The position numbers and the translations under genes were made by a program. DNA of 64,000 nt from Pelomonas sp. V22 (lineage in GTDB: Bacteria; Pseudomonadota; Gammaproteobacteria; Burkholderiales; Burkholderiaceae_C), in assembly GCF_030014915.1 (NCBI RefSeq), contig NZ_JAGIXS010000001.1:186001-250000 (forward strand), read 5' to 3'. Positions 27,601-35,169 of this stretch are shown here, piece after piece (position 1 is the first letter of the stretch; each line of letters begins with the position of its first letter). The notes under the pieces are model-generated. The model did no database searches. It was not told where the DNA came from and saw only the letters and a program-made list of their open reading frames with translations.

Positions 27601-28458
27601 TCAGGGCAGGGTCAGGCTGGCTTCGGCCAGCAGCTTGCCGCCGGCCTCGGGCCGCTCGCGGTAGGTCAGCTTGAGCGTGCCGCCGGGCATGGGCGTGCCG
27701 GCCGGCAGTTGCAGCGGCAGGCGCGCGCGGCGTACCGCATTCGGTGCGTAGACGGCCACGCCACCAGCCTTGGCCACTTCCAGCGTGACGCCGGCGGCCG
27801 TGGTCAGGGTCACGAGCAGGTCGCCATAGACCGAGCGGTTGCCCTCGCGGCTCATCTTCAGGGCCAGCATGCCGCCGGGATTGGCAGCGCTCGGCGGGAT
27901 GAGGCTCAGCTCCGAAAGGCCGACCGTGGCCTGCAGTTCGCCGTGGCGGACAATCACCGGGATGGAGGCACCCACCAGGGCCTGGATCACCACGCCCATC
28001 TCCTTGGCGCCGCGCTGGGCCACGGACTCCACGCTGCTGCTGCCGCTGGCCTCGGCCACGCGATCGATCTGCAGATGGGAGCGGTACTCGCCAGGCGCCA
28101 GGTCGGCCGGCTTGCGCAATTGCAGGCGCACGACCTGAGAGCCCCCCGGGGCAATCGTCACCTGGCGGGGCGAGAAGCGCACCAGGGCATCGGCGAACTG
28201 CTCGCCCGGGCCCGGCGTTTCTATGGCGATGAACTCGCCGTTCTCGCCCATGCGGCGGTTGACCATGTTGAGCCGGTAGGTCTCGGGGCTCTTGCCCTGG
28301 TTCATCAGCTCGATCTGCGCCGCCCCCTGGCGGCCCTCGAACACCACGCGGGTCGGGAACAGCACCAGGTCGGCCCAGGCGGCCGGGCTGCAAAGCAGCA
28401 GGAGCAGGCTGGCGGCCAGGCAGCGGCAAAGTGAGGAGGCATGCATGCGTGGATCCAT
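27601..28458 (-). CDS. Periplasmic pilus chaperone (PapD-like fold)
   Basis: 285 residues with a signal peptide (CLAASLLLLLCSPAAWA). The mature part begins LVLFPTRVVFEGRQGAAQIELMNQG, the A1 strand and first beta sheet of PapD-like chaperones, followed by YRLNMVNRR, IAPGGSQVVRLQLRKPADLAPGEYRSHLQI and a second Ig-like domain ending in LAEASLTLP. It would carry pilin subunits to the usher. The gene lies 30 bases upstream of the usher and 21 downstream of a pilin gene on the same strand. The start could also be the Met four codons later. Neither start has a strong ribosome-binding site. Confidence 0.8.
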   Translation of the reverse strand: MDPRMHASSLCRCLAASLLLLLCSPAAWADLVLFPTRVVFEGRQGAAQIELMNQGKSPETYRLNMVNRRMGENGEFIAIETPGPGEQFADALVRFSPRQVTIAPGGSQVVRLQLRKPADLAPGEYRSHLQIDRVAEASGSSSVESVAQRGAKEMGVVIQALVGASIPVIVRHGELQATVGLSELSLIPPSAANPGGMLALKMSREGNRSVYGDLLVTLTTAAGVTLEVAKAGGVAVYAPNAVRRARLPLQLPAGTPMPGGTLKLTYRERPEAGGKLLAEASLTLP

Positions 28459-28479
28459 TTCTGTGTCGGGACTATGCCG

Positions 28480-28983
28480 CTACTCGTAGTTGATGGTCAC
28501 GGTGAAAAAGCCCGAATAACTGCCCGGTGCTTGCAGATTTCCAACAGTCAGCGTCGCGCCGACGGACAGCATCAGCGTCCCGCCACCGGACAGCGTGCCC
28601 ACCGGTCCGGGACTGCTGACGAAGCTGTTCAAGGCCATGAAATGGCCGCTGCCGTCGTCGAGCTGGGTGGTGCCGTCCAGCGGCAGGCTGATCACCACAT
28701 TGGCGCTGGGTGTGCCGCTCAAGGTGAACTGGGCCGCCGCTGGCAGAGCGCCCTGGCTGGTCAGCAACACGCCGCCGGTCTTGGTGCGCGCGCCGCCTGC
28801 CGTGAGCGAGATCGTGCCGCCGCCACCGGCCGAGAAGCTGCCGAAGGACATGTTGATGGAAGAGCTGATGCTCTGGCCGCCGCTCGGGCTGAACGCAAGC
28901 AGCAGGAACAGGGGAAACGCCAGCCGGAAGATGCGGCGCCGCCGGGCCTCAGTTGAAGGCCACGACGATGGCGACACGCTCAT
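28480..28983 (-). CDS. DUF4402-domain pilin-like protein
   Basis: 167 residues. An Arg-rich N-terminus leads into a hydrophobic signal segment (FRLAFPLFLLLAFSPSGG). The mature part has MSFGSFSAGGGGTISLTAGGARTKTGGVLL, ALPAAAQFTLSGTPSANVVISLP, GTLSGGGTLMLSVGATLTVG and a final YSGFFTVTINYE. This layout, especially GGARTKTG and the closing TVxINY strand, is that of DUF4402 proteins, small beta-sandwich subunits of chaperone/usher fibres. It overlaps the 3' end of the preceding gene by 35 bases. A paralogue lies at 29517-30080. Confidence 0.75.
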   Translation of the reverse strand: MSVSPSSWPSTEARRRRIFRLAFPLFLLLAFSPSGGQSISSSINMSFGSFSAGGGGTISLTAGGARTKTGGVLLTSQGALPAAAQFTLSGTPSANVVISLPLDGTTQLDDGSGHFMALNSFVSSPGPVGTLSGGGTLMLSVGATLTVGNLQAPGSYSGFFTVTINYE

Positions 28984-29488
28984 CCCCTTCGCGGGCCGCC
29001 TGGCCCTGCACGTTCGTGAGGCTCGCTGCCTCGGTGCTCATGCTGACGGCAGCCACCAATTCGCGCTGCAAAGTGCCGCCACCCAGCGGTGCCAGCAAGC
29101 CGTTCAGCGTGGCGACCAGGCCGCCCGCATCGGCATTGCGACCGGCCGCTATCAGCAGGCTCAGTGTGGAGCCGCCTTCGCCGCCCGAGCTGACGACGGC
29201 CGGCACGGTATTGACCAGGCGAATCAGCACGGACCCGGTGCTGGGGCTGGCCGCCCCCTGTTGCAAGGCCAGCACCTCGCTCACGCCGAACAGGCCGCCC
29301 AGCACGCCATTGATGTTGATGGGTTCGACCACGGTGGCCGACACGGCCGCTGCGGCGCCAGCGCGGCCTGTCGGCAAAGGTCCCGAACTGCCGGGCGAGC
29401 ACAGGCCCGCCAGGGCAAGGACCAAGCCCAGCCGGCCGGCCAGCGGCCAGCAAAACCCGGGGCGATGGGTATTCTCCAAACGACGCAT
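28949..29488 (-). CDS. Exported pilus-operon protein of unknown family (possible third subunit)
   Basis: 179 residues from the ATG at 29488; a longer start at 29545 would overlap the previous gene and is less likely. A hydrophobic signal segment (WPLAGRLGLVLALAGLCS) is followed by a low-complexity mature protein rich in Ala, Gly, Ser and Val (VVEPININGVLGGLFGVSEV, GGEGGSTLSLLIAAGR) and ending VAIVVAFN, a terminal beta strand like that of the neighbouring pilins. The position between two DUF4402 pilin genes suggests a further subunit or a tip/anchor protein. I do not recognise a named family. Confidence 0.6.
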   Translation of the reverse strand: MRRLENTHRPGFCWPLAGRLGLVLALAGLCSPGSSGPLPTGRAGAAAAVSATVVEPININGVLGGLFGVSEVLALQQGAASPSTGSVLIRLVNTVPAVVSSGGEGGSTLSLLIAAGRNADAGGLVATLNGLLAPLGGGTLQRELVAAVSMSTEAASLTNVQGQAAREGDERVAIVVAFN

Positions 29489-29516
29489 CTGAAGGTCCGG
29501 CCGAGGCCGGCCCGGC

Positions 29517-30080
29517 TCAGTTGTAGGCGACCGTGACTTTGACACTGCCGGTGTAGGTGCCGGCAGGCTGGGTCGAGCCCACGGTCAGCTTGGCGCCGAC
29601 GAAGATGTAGGCCGCGCCCGAGCTCAGGGTGCCGGTGGCATCGGTCGTCGTCGTGGTTTTGCCGGTGGCGCCGCCAGAGGTGGCCACGGCCTCGCTGATC
29701 CAGGCAATGGCCATGGTGTCGGAGCCGCTGGTCAGCACGCTGTCGCTGCCGGTGTAGTCGATGGAGAAGGTGGCGGCACCGCTGCCGGTCACGTCAAAGC
29801 GGGCTGCGGCCGGGGCCGAACCGCCCGAAGGCAGGCCGGTGGTGCCGGACTTGGTGCGCGCGCCGCTGGTGGAGATGGTCACGTCGTCGTTGCCAGCCAC
29901 CAGGTTGCCGAACACCATGTCGGCAAACTTGCTCACCGCAATCGGAATGAGCACCACGGCGGTGGCGCTGGCGGTGGCGTTGTCGGCTGCGCCGGCGGGG
30001 ATGGCCGTCAGACCGCCCAGACTGGCCAACAGGGCTGCGGCGGTGCGGCGCAGCAGGGGGCGTTGCTGAAGCATCTTCAT
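29517..30080 (-). CDS. DUF4402-domain pilin, probable major subunit
   Basis: 187 residues from the ATG at 30080, preceded by a good ribosome-binding site (AAGGAGA). Signal peptide RRTAAALLASLGGLTAIPAGAA, then ATASATAVVLIPIAVSKFADMVFGNLVAG, STSGARTKSGTTGLP, RFDVTGSGAATFSIDY and a final YTGSVKVTVAYN. These are the DUF4402 hallmarks: a conserved phi-x-FG opening, the xGART segment and a terminal TVxYN strand. As first gene of the operon with the best translation signal, it is the likely main fibre subunit. Order: pilin, unknown subunit, pilin, chaperone, usher. Confidence 0.8.
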   Translation of the reverse strand: MKMLQQRPLLRRTAAALLASLGGLTAIPAGAADNATASATAVVLIPIAVSKFADMVFGNLVAGNDDVTISTSGARTKSGTTGLPSGGSAPAAARFDVTGSGAATFSIDYTGSDSVLTSGSDTMAIAWISEAVATSGGATGKTTTTTDATGTLSSGAAYIFVGAKLTVGSTQPAGTYTGSVKVTVAYN

Positions 30081-30346
30081 GAGCCGTCTCCTTGCAAACT
30101 GTGGCGGCCGGACCCAAGCGGGCCGCGAACCAACGACTTTGATAGGAATCAAAGATCACCCGTGCCGGCGATGGTAGTCCCGCAAGGGCCCTTCAGTAAC
30201 TTATCGGCGCCCACCGGCCAGTATTCAAGTGGTTTTCACCTCATATGCCACAGTCCGCCACCTGAATCTCCCGATGGGGCACAAGAAAAGCACCGGCCCG
30301 CGCCGCCTCATCGGCTAGCAAAACAGCCAGGAATTGCCACCGATAC

Positions 30347-31228
30347 CTACATGGCCGGCTGACCGTCTGCAATCCGCTGGATGGTCGGCCAGATATTCCA
30401 CTTGAACAGCAGGTCGTTGCGCGCGGCGCGCAAGGCATCGACATTCACCGGGCGGGCCAGGATCTCCTCGATCATGGCCGGCGTCACGGTGGTGATGTCA
30501 CAGGGCAGCGCGAAATAGGATTCGGCCGGGAAGAAATAGTCGATATTGCTGGCGCCCCAGTAGATGGGCACGGTCCAGGACAACAGCGGGTCGCAGATCT
30601 TCTCGCTCCAGGTATTGGGCAGGCGCACGTTTTCGAGCACCAGCGCATATTCATGGTCGATGAAGCCGCGCAATTTGCAGTTGCCGTTGTAGTTCAGCTC
30701 GCCCCGGAATGTGGCCGGGTTGATGAACTTGTCGATGCCGCGCCCCCAGATATCGATGTGCGGATATTCGCGGGTGAAGCGCGCCAGGAATTCGACGCGC
30801 AGCCGGTGCTCCAGCACCTGGCTGTACATGCCGCTGTTGACGCATGACAACCGCTTGGTCTTGGCCTGGTAGGGCATGGCCACCAGCTGATCGAAGGGCA
30901 CGCTGATCCACCAGGTCGGCACGTTGTGGCACTTGGTGTAGCTGCCGTCGAACAGCATGTTCGACGGGAACTGGCGGCTCAGCCACGGCTCCTGGTGCGG
31001 CTCGCGCTCGAAGTAGATGACCTTGGAAAAGTCGAGCTTGTCCAGGTCCCAGTCGCGCGGCGTGCGGTCCATCACCACGATCAGGTCGGCCTGGCGCGGG
31101 TCGGGAATGCCGACCAGATCGCCCCAGATGCCGCGGTTGCCTGGCGTCTGCATGGCATAGCGCTGCAACATGCTTTGCGGGCTCTCGCCCCAGCCGCCCA
31201 CAAAGGCCACCTTCTTCATCGTCGTCAT
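30347..31228 (-). CDS. GT10-family fucosyltransferase-like glycosyltransferase
   Basis: 293 residues from the ATG at 31228, which overlaps the stop of the upstream gene (ATGA). The diagnostic part is near residues 215-250: YALVLENVRLPNTWSEKI, then LSWTVPIYWGASNIDYFFP. This matches the alpha-1,3/4-fucosyltransferase (GT10) motif in which FENS...TEK is followed by G-x-VPVxWG. VIYFEREPH and WWISVPFDQL upstream also fit. The donor of this family is GDP-L-fucose, and the gmd/fcl-like genes at 17774-19719 could supply it. It is the last gene of the operon that contains the type I exporter and the GT41 transferase, so it may extend or cap a glycan on the exported protein. Confidence 0.8.
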   Translation of the reverse strand: MTTMKKVAFVGGWGESPQSMLQRYAMQTPGNRGIWGDLVGIPDPRQADLIVVMDRTPRDWDLDKLDFSKVIYFEREPHQEPWLSRQFPSNMLFDGSYTKCHNVPTWWISVPFDQLVAMPYQAKTKRLSCVNSGMYSQVLEHRLRVEFLARFTREYPHIDIWGRGIDKFINPATFRGELNYNGNCKLRGFIDHEYALVLENVRLPNTWSEKICDPLLSWTVPIYWGASNIDYFFPAESYFALPCDITTVTPAMIEEILARPVNVDALRAARNDLLFKWNIWPTIQRIADGQPAM

Positions 31229-32496
31229 GCCTTGCTGCCTTCGAATTCCAGGATGAGCTGCAGGTCCGCCAGGTCCTTGGGCTCGCGCCGTTTCCACTTC
31301 ATCACCTTGACCACGTTCAGCGTGCAGAACTTCAGGCCGCGGTGGTAGAAGTGGTGCTGCGGGTTGTAGATGATCTCGTCGCGGTGCACGCCGTAGTGCT
31401 CGATTTCCTTGTTATGGCAACCGAGGCCCGGATGCGGCGTGGCCGGCGGCGGCTCGGCGTGGCTCAAGAAATCGAGGTCACGGCAATCGCGCAGACCGTA
31501 GGCCGCCAGCACGGCACTCGAGACCACGCAGAGGTCCTCCACATCCTGGCTCTGCATCACCCAGTCGCGGTAGAGCTGGAACCAGGCGTTGAAGCGCGGC
31601 TGCGAGAGCGGCCGGCCCTGGTTCAGGAAGGCCAGACTGTTGCCGTGGAAGACCGCGCTGGCGATCTCCCAGGTCTCGCGCCAGCTGTCATTGATGTGGA
31701 CCGAGTGGTTCTCGCGGCCGTAGTGGGCGCGTATCAGGCGCTTGCACTCGATCAGCGGCTCGAGGCCCTCAGCCTCGATCAGGTAGACGCGCACGGCACC
31801 CGAATCACCGAAGCAGGCCTGCTTCTTGAAATGCAGTCCAGCATGGCCGTTCTCGGCCGTGCCTATCCAGGGCTCGTTCTCGTACAGCTGCAGCATGTAG
31901 TTGAACTTGCCGAGCTCGCTGAGCTGCACCGTTTTCGCATAGACGATGGTCGCAAAGCGCGACAGCAGCGCCTCGGCCGCTGCGCAGTCAATGCGGTCGG
32001 CGCCGAACAGCGAGACCGTGTGGACCTTGCGCTTGTGGCGGATGTACTCGAGCGCCATGGCGTCGCTGAACATCGGCAAAAGGCCGTTGGGCACGATGTC
32101 GGTCTTGTCGCGGAAGAAGGTCCAGTCGCACTGCGCCCTTCCGCTGGTGATCTGGTCCGTCGTGGCGGGCAGATGGCCGTAGGTGATGGCTGCCGCGACG
32201 CGGTGCGCGCCGTTGTAGGGCGAGCCCTCTTTCAACGGCACCGGCGGCGCGTCGGCGCGCCAGCCCTCGGCCTTGACCGAATCCAGCAAGGCATTGAAGG
32301 CATTCATGAAGTCATGCGGCCCGCTCTTGCGCGGCTCAGCCTCGAAGAAGCCGTTCCAGACCTTCAGATGCTCCAGGTACAGCGCCTGGTTCCAGACGCA
32401 AGCCACGCCCTTGTCGCGCTGGCGCGCGTACAAGGTCTTGGCATTGATGTCGAAGCGCAGCGGGGTGAGAAGTTCGCGGGGATCTTGAATGCTCAT
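31225..32496 (-). CDS. Unknown protein with ParB-like and nucleotidyltransferase-like segments
   Basis: 423 residues. I do not recognise the family as a whole. An early segment, PVPLKEGSPYNGAHRVAAAI (about residues 85-105), looks like the ParB/sulfiredoxin-type G-x-NGxHR loop. Near the C-terminus AAYGLRDCRDLDFLSH resembles the GSRxxRDxD core of polymerase-beta-like nucleotidyltransferases, and KRREPKDLADLQLI at the end matches the closing helix seen in such proteins. No signal peptide or membrane helix. It sits three bases after the TolC-like gene and overlaps the GT10 gene, so it is locked into the secretion/glycosylation operon. A role in preparing or attaching a nucleotide or sugar group is possible but unproven. 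Confidence 0.55.
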   Translation of the reverse strand: MSIQDPRELLTPLRFDINAKTLYARQRDKGVACVWNQALYLEHLKVWNGFFEAEPRKSGPHDFMNAFNALLDSVKAEGWRADAPPVPLKEGSPYNGAHRVAAAITYGHLPATTDQITSGRAQCDWTFFRDKTDIVPNGLLPMFSDAMALEYIRHKRKVHTVSLFGADRIDCAAAEALLSRFATIVYAKTVQLSELGKFNYMLQLYENEPWIGTAENGHAGLHFKKQACFGDSGAVRVYLIEAEGLEPLIECKRLIRAHYGRENHSVHINDSWRETWEIASAVFHGNSLAFLNQGRPLSQPRFNAWFQLYRDWVMQSQDVEDLCVVSSAVLAAYGLRDCRDLDFLSHAEPPPATPHPGLGCHNKEIEHYGVHRDEIIYNPQHHFYHRGLKFCTLNVVKVMKWKRREPKDLADLQLILEFEGSKA

Positions 32497-32499
32497 GGC

Positions 32500-33837
32500 T
32501 CAGCGCAATGGCGTCATCACGCCACGGCCCAGAGACCATAGCAGCGCCACTGCCTGCTGGCCATCGTAGATGGCGTTCACATGGGCCACGCGCAGGGAGT
32601 AGTACTCGGCTTCCGAACCCATCACGTCGAACAGCGATCGCCGGCCCAGTTGCTGCCATTGCTGCAGCGTCGAGGCGCGCACGCGGTCGCTGTTGCGAAG
32701 GATCTCGACCACGCGGCGGGCGCGGTCGAAGGCCGAGCTGGCGGATTCGTACATGTCAGCAGCGCGATAGAGACGTGATTCCACGGCATCCTCGCGCTGC
32801 AGCCGGGCGGCGGCCGCGCGCTTGCGGGCCGCGTCGACGCCGGCATCGGCACCCGGCGAGAGGATGGGGATGCTGACGTTGACACCCGCGCTCCATTCCT
32901 GGCCCTTGCTGAGGCCCGCGAGGGCGCCGGTATTGACGGCCGCGCTGATCAGCGGCTTGTTGTTGGCCGCCACCACCTCGGCGTAGCGGGCCTGGGCGCG
33001 CTCCTGGGCCTCGAGCTGGATGATGTCGGCGGCGCTGCGCGCATCGCGCTGGATCTCGGCCAGGTCGGGAATATTGGTCAGCAGGTTGGAATAGCTGGCA
33101 CTGGGCGGCAGCGGCTCGCCAACAAAGCGCTTCAGGCGGATCTCGGTCTGGCGCAGTGCCGACATGGTCTGCTCGACGGCCATTTCGGCCTGCTGCTGGC
33201 TCTTCTGCGCCTGCACCAGTTCGCTGGCGCGGCCTCGGTCGGCCTTGGTGATGATTTCCAGCGCATCGACGAGGCAGGCCATCTTGCGCACGTACTGGCC
33301 ATAGACCTGGGCCTGCAACACATAGCGGCTGCGGTCCAGGGCCAGCGAAACGGTATTCAAGGCCAGCTGCTGTTCGCTGCTGATCATGCCCTGACGGGCA
33401 CTCTCGGCCAGTTGGGTGCGCCAGGCCGTGGTCTGGGCCACGCGGCCGAAGTCGAAGATCGGCGCGGTAGCGGTCAGGCCGATGCGGCCCTGGAAACCCT
33501 TGCGATCCAGGATGCCGTTGTTGATGCTGCCGAGGTGGTTGGCATAGCCATCGGCCGTGACGCGCGGCTTGCCGGCGTCCTTGGCCTCTTCCCAGTCGGC
33601 GCGCGCGGCCTGGGCGAGCAAAGTGATGGCACCCATGGATTGGCTGCGCTGCATGGCGCGCTCGACCAGTTCGAGGATCTGGGCGCGCGGGTCCACACCG
33701 CTCGTCTCGAGCATCGAGGCATCGCGGCCGCTGCCCGAAGGGCCGGCCTCGTCTTCGTTGCAGCCACGCTGCGCAGCCGCCGGCGTGAGGGCCAGCAAGG
33801 GCAGGCAGGCGAGCAAGGCCAGGGGAAATCTTGACAT
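32500..33837 (-). CDS. TolC-like outer-membrane factor of a type I secretion system (LapE type)
   Basis: 445 residues with a signal peptide (FPLALLACLPLLALTPAAA). The mature protein has the long amphipathic helices of outer-membrane efflux proteins: ILELVERAMQRSQSMGAITLLAQAARADW, then IGLTATAPIFDFGRVAQTT (typical Pro-Phe-hydrophobic beta strand of TolC) and WSAGVNVSIPILSPGADAG for the second repeat. It forms the outer-membrane channel for the adaptor and ABC proteins encoded just upstream (87 bases from the adaptor gene). Length and repeat pattern match the type I TolC group. Confidence 0.88.
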   Translation of the reverse strand: MSRFPLALLACLPLLALTPAAAQRGCNEDEAGPSGSGRDASMLETSGVDPRAQILELVERAMQRSQSMGAITLLAQAARADWEEAKDAGKPRVTADGYANHLGSINNGILDRKGFQGRIGLTATAPIFDFGRVAQTTAWRTQLAESARQGMISSEQQLALNTVSLALDRSRYVLQAQVYGQYVRKMACLVDALEIITKADRGRASELVQAQKSQQQAEMAVEQTMSALRQTEIRLKRFVGEPLPPSASYSNLLTNIPDLAEIQRDARSAADIIQLEAQERAQARYAEVVAANNKPLISAAVNTGALAGLSKGQEWSAGVNVSIPILSPGADAGVDAARKRAAAARLQREDAVESRLYRAADMYESASSAFDRARRVVEILRNSDRVRASTLQQWQQLGRRSLFDVMGSEAEYYSLRVAHVNAIYDGQQAVALLWSLGRGVMTPLR

Positions 33838-33924
33838 GCCGCTACTTCATCACGGATGAGCGGCTCTCAAAGGCCGGAACAGCGCCGCGCAGCGGGCGTT
33901 TATCGGCCGCGAAGCGTCAGGGCT

Positions 33925-35127
33925 TCAACGCTCCTTGAGCGCGTCGCGCGACTTCATCATCGGTTGCAGCAGGTACTGCAGCACCGAGCGCTGGCCGGTC
34001 TTGATCTCGACATTGGCCGTCATGCCAGGAATCACTGGCAGGTCTTCGCCCTTGTACTTCAGGCCCTTGCGTTCGGCGCTGATCAGGGCACGGTAGAAGC
34101 GGCTCTCGCCGCCGGCCACCTTCTCGCCGTCGACGATGGCGTCCGGGCTGATCTGCTCGACCTTGCCTTCCAGGCCGCCGAGGTTATTGAAGTCGTAGCC
34201 GGCCAGCTTGATCACGGCCTCCTGGCCCACATGGACGAAACCGACCTCCTTGGGCGGGATGCGGGCCTCGATCAGCAAGCGGGCGCCGAGCGGCACGATC
34301 TCCATCACGGCCGAGCCGCTGGTGACGATGCCGCCAATCGTGTTGGCGCGGATGTTCTTGACCACGCCCTTGACCGGCGAGCGCAGCACCGTACGCGTGA
34401 GCGCGTCCTTGCGCACGACCTGCTGCTCGTCCAGCATGCCGAGGTCGCTTTGCAGCTTCACGAGTTCAGAGGCCGCCTCCTGGCGGAAACGCCCCAGCCG
34501 CTCACTGCGCTGCTGGCGCAACTCGTTGACCTGGCGGGTGAGGCGCATCACCTCCACGTCGCTCATCAAGCCCTTGGCCGCCATCTGCTGCGAAACGCCC
34601 TGCTCCTTCACCAGCAAGGCGATGCTGCGGTCCATGGTGGAGAGCGCCTCTTCCAGCAGGCGCTGACGGGCCTGGAAGGCCTGCGTCTCGGCCTGCACCA
34701 GGCTGGGCTGGGCCTGCACCTCGGGCGGAAAGCTGAGCCTGCCGCCGCTGGATTCGGCCAGCAGACGCGCCTGCGTGGCACGCAGCGCGACGTAGCGAAC
34801 CTGGCCTTCGTTCTGCTGCGCCTCGAAGCGGGTCGGGTCCAGCCGCGCCAGCTCCTGGCCGGCCTCGACTTGCTGGCCTTCGCGCACCAGCAGTTCGCGC
34901 AGGATGCCGGCCTCCAGGCTGGCAATCACCTGTTCGCGGCCGTCGGGCACGACGCGGCCCTCATTGCGGCTGATCTGGTCGACCTGGGCGAACGACGCCC
35001 AGGCAATCGCCGTGGCCACCACGGCCAGCAGCAGGTAGAGCGCCCACATCACGCGGGGCAAGGGCTCATCGACCTGGGCGGCCGCCAGGCTGCTGATGAA
35101 CAGGCCTTCCTCACGCTGCGCGGCCAT
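33925..35127 (-). CDS. HlyD-family membrane-fusion adaptor of a type I secretion system (LapC type)
   Basis: 400 residues from the ATG at 35127; AAGG five bases before it decides this start over the GTG two codons upstream. A short cytoplasmic tail is followed by one membrane helix (MWALYLLLAVVATAIAWASF), then the first half of a lipoyl domain (GREQVIASLEAGILRELLV, REGQQVEAGQELARLD), a long coiled coil (about 110-260) and the second lipoyl half plus beta-barrel (VLRSPVKGVVKNI, PGMTANVEI). It bridges the inner-membrane ABC transporter and the TolC-like channel, and its order in the operon is that of LapB-LapC-LapE systems. Confidence 0.9.
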   Translation of the reverse strand: MAAQREEGLFISSLAAAQVDEPLPRVMWALYLLLAVVATAIAWASFAQVDQISRNEGRVVPDGREQVIASLEAGILRELLVREGQQVEAGQELARLDPTRFEAQQNEGQVRYVALRATQARLLAESSGGRLSFPPEVQAQPSLVQAETQAFQARQRLLEEALSTMDRSIALLVKEQGVSQQMAAKGLMSDVEVMRLTRQVNELRQQRSERLGRFRQEAASELVKLQSDLGMLDEQQVVRKDALTRTVLRSPVKGVVKNIRANTIGGIVTSGSAVMEIVPLGARLLIEARIPPKEVGFVHVGQEAVIKLAGYDFNNLGGLEGKVEQISPDAIVDGEKVAGGESRFYRALISAERKGLKYKGEDLPVIPGMTANVEIKTGQRSVLQYLLQPMMKSRDALKER

Positions 35128-35169
35128 GGCCACCTTCTTCGCTCTGGGTCATCGGAAAAGGAAAGGTGC

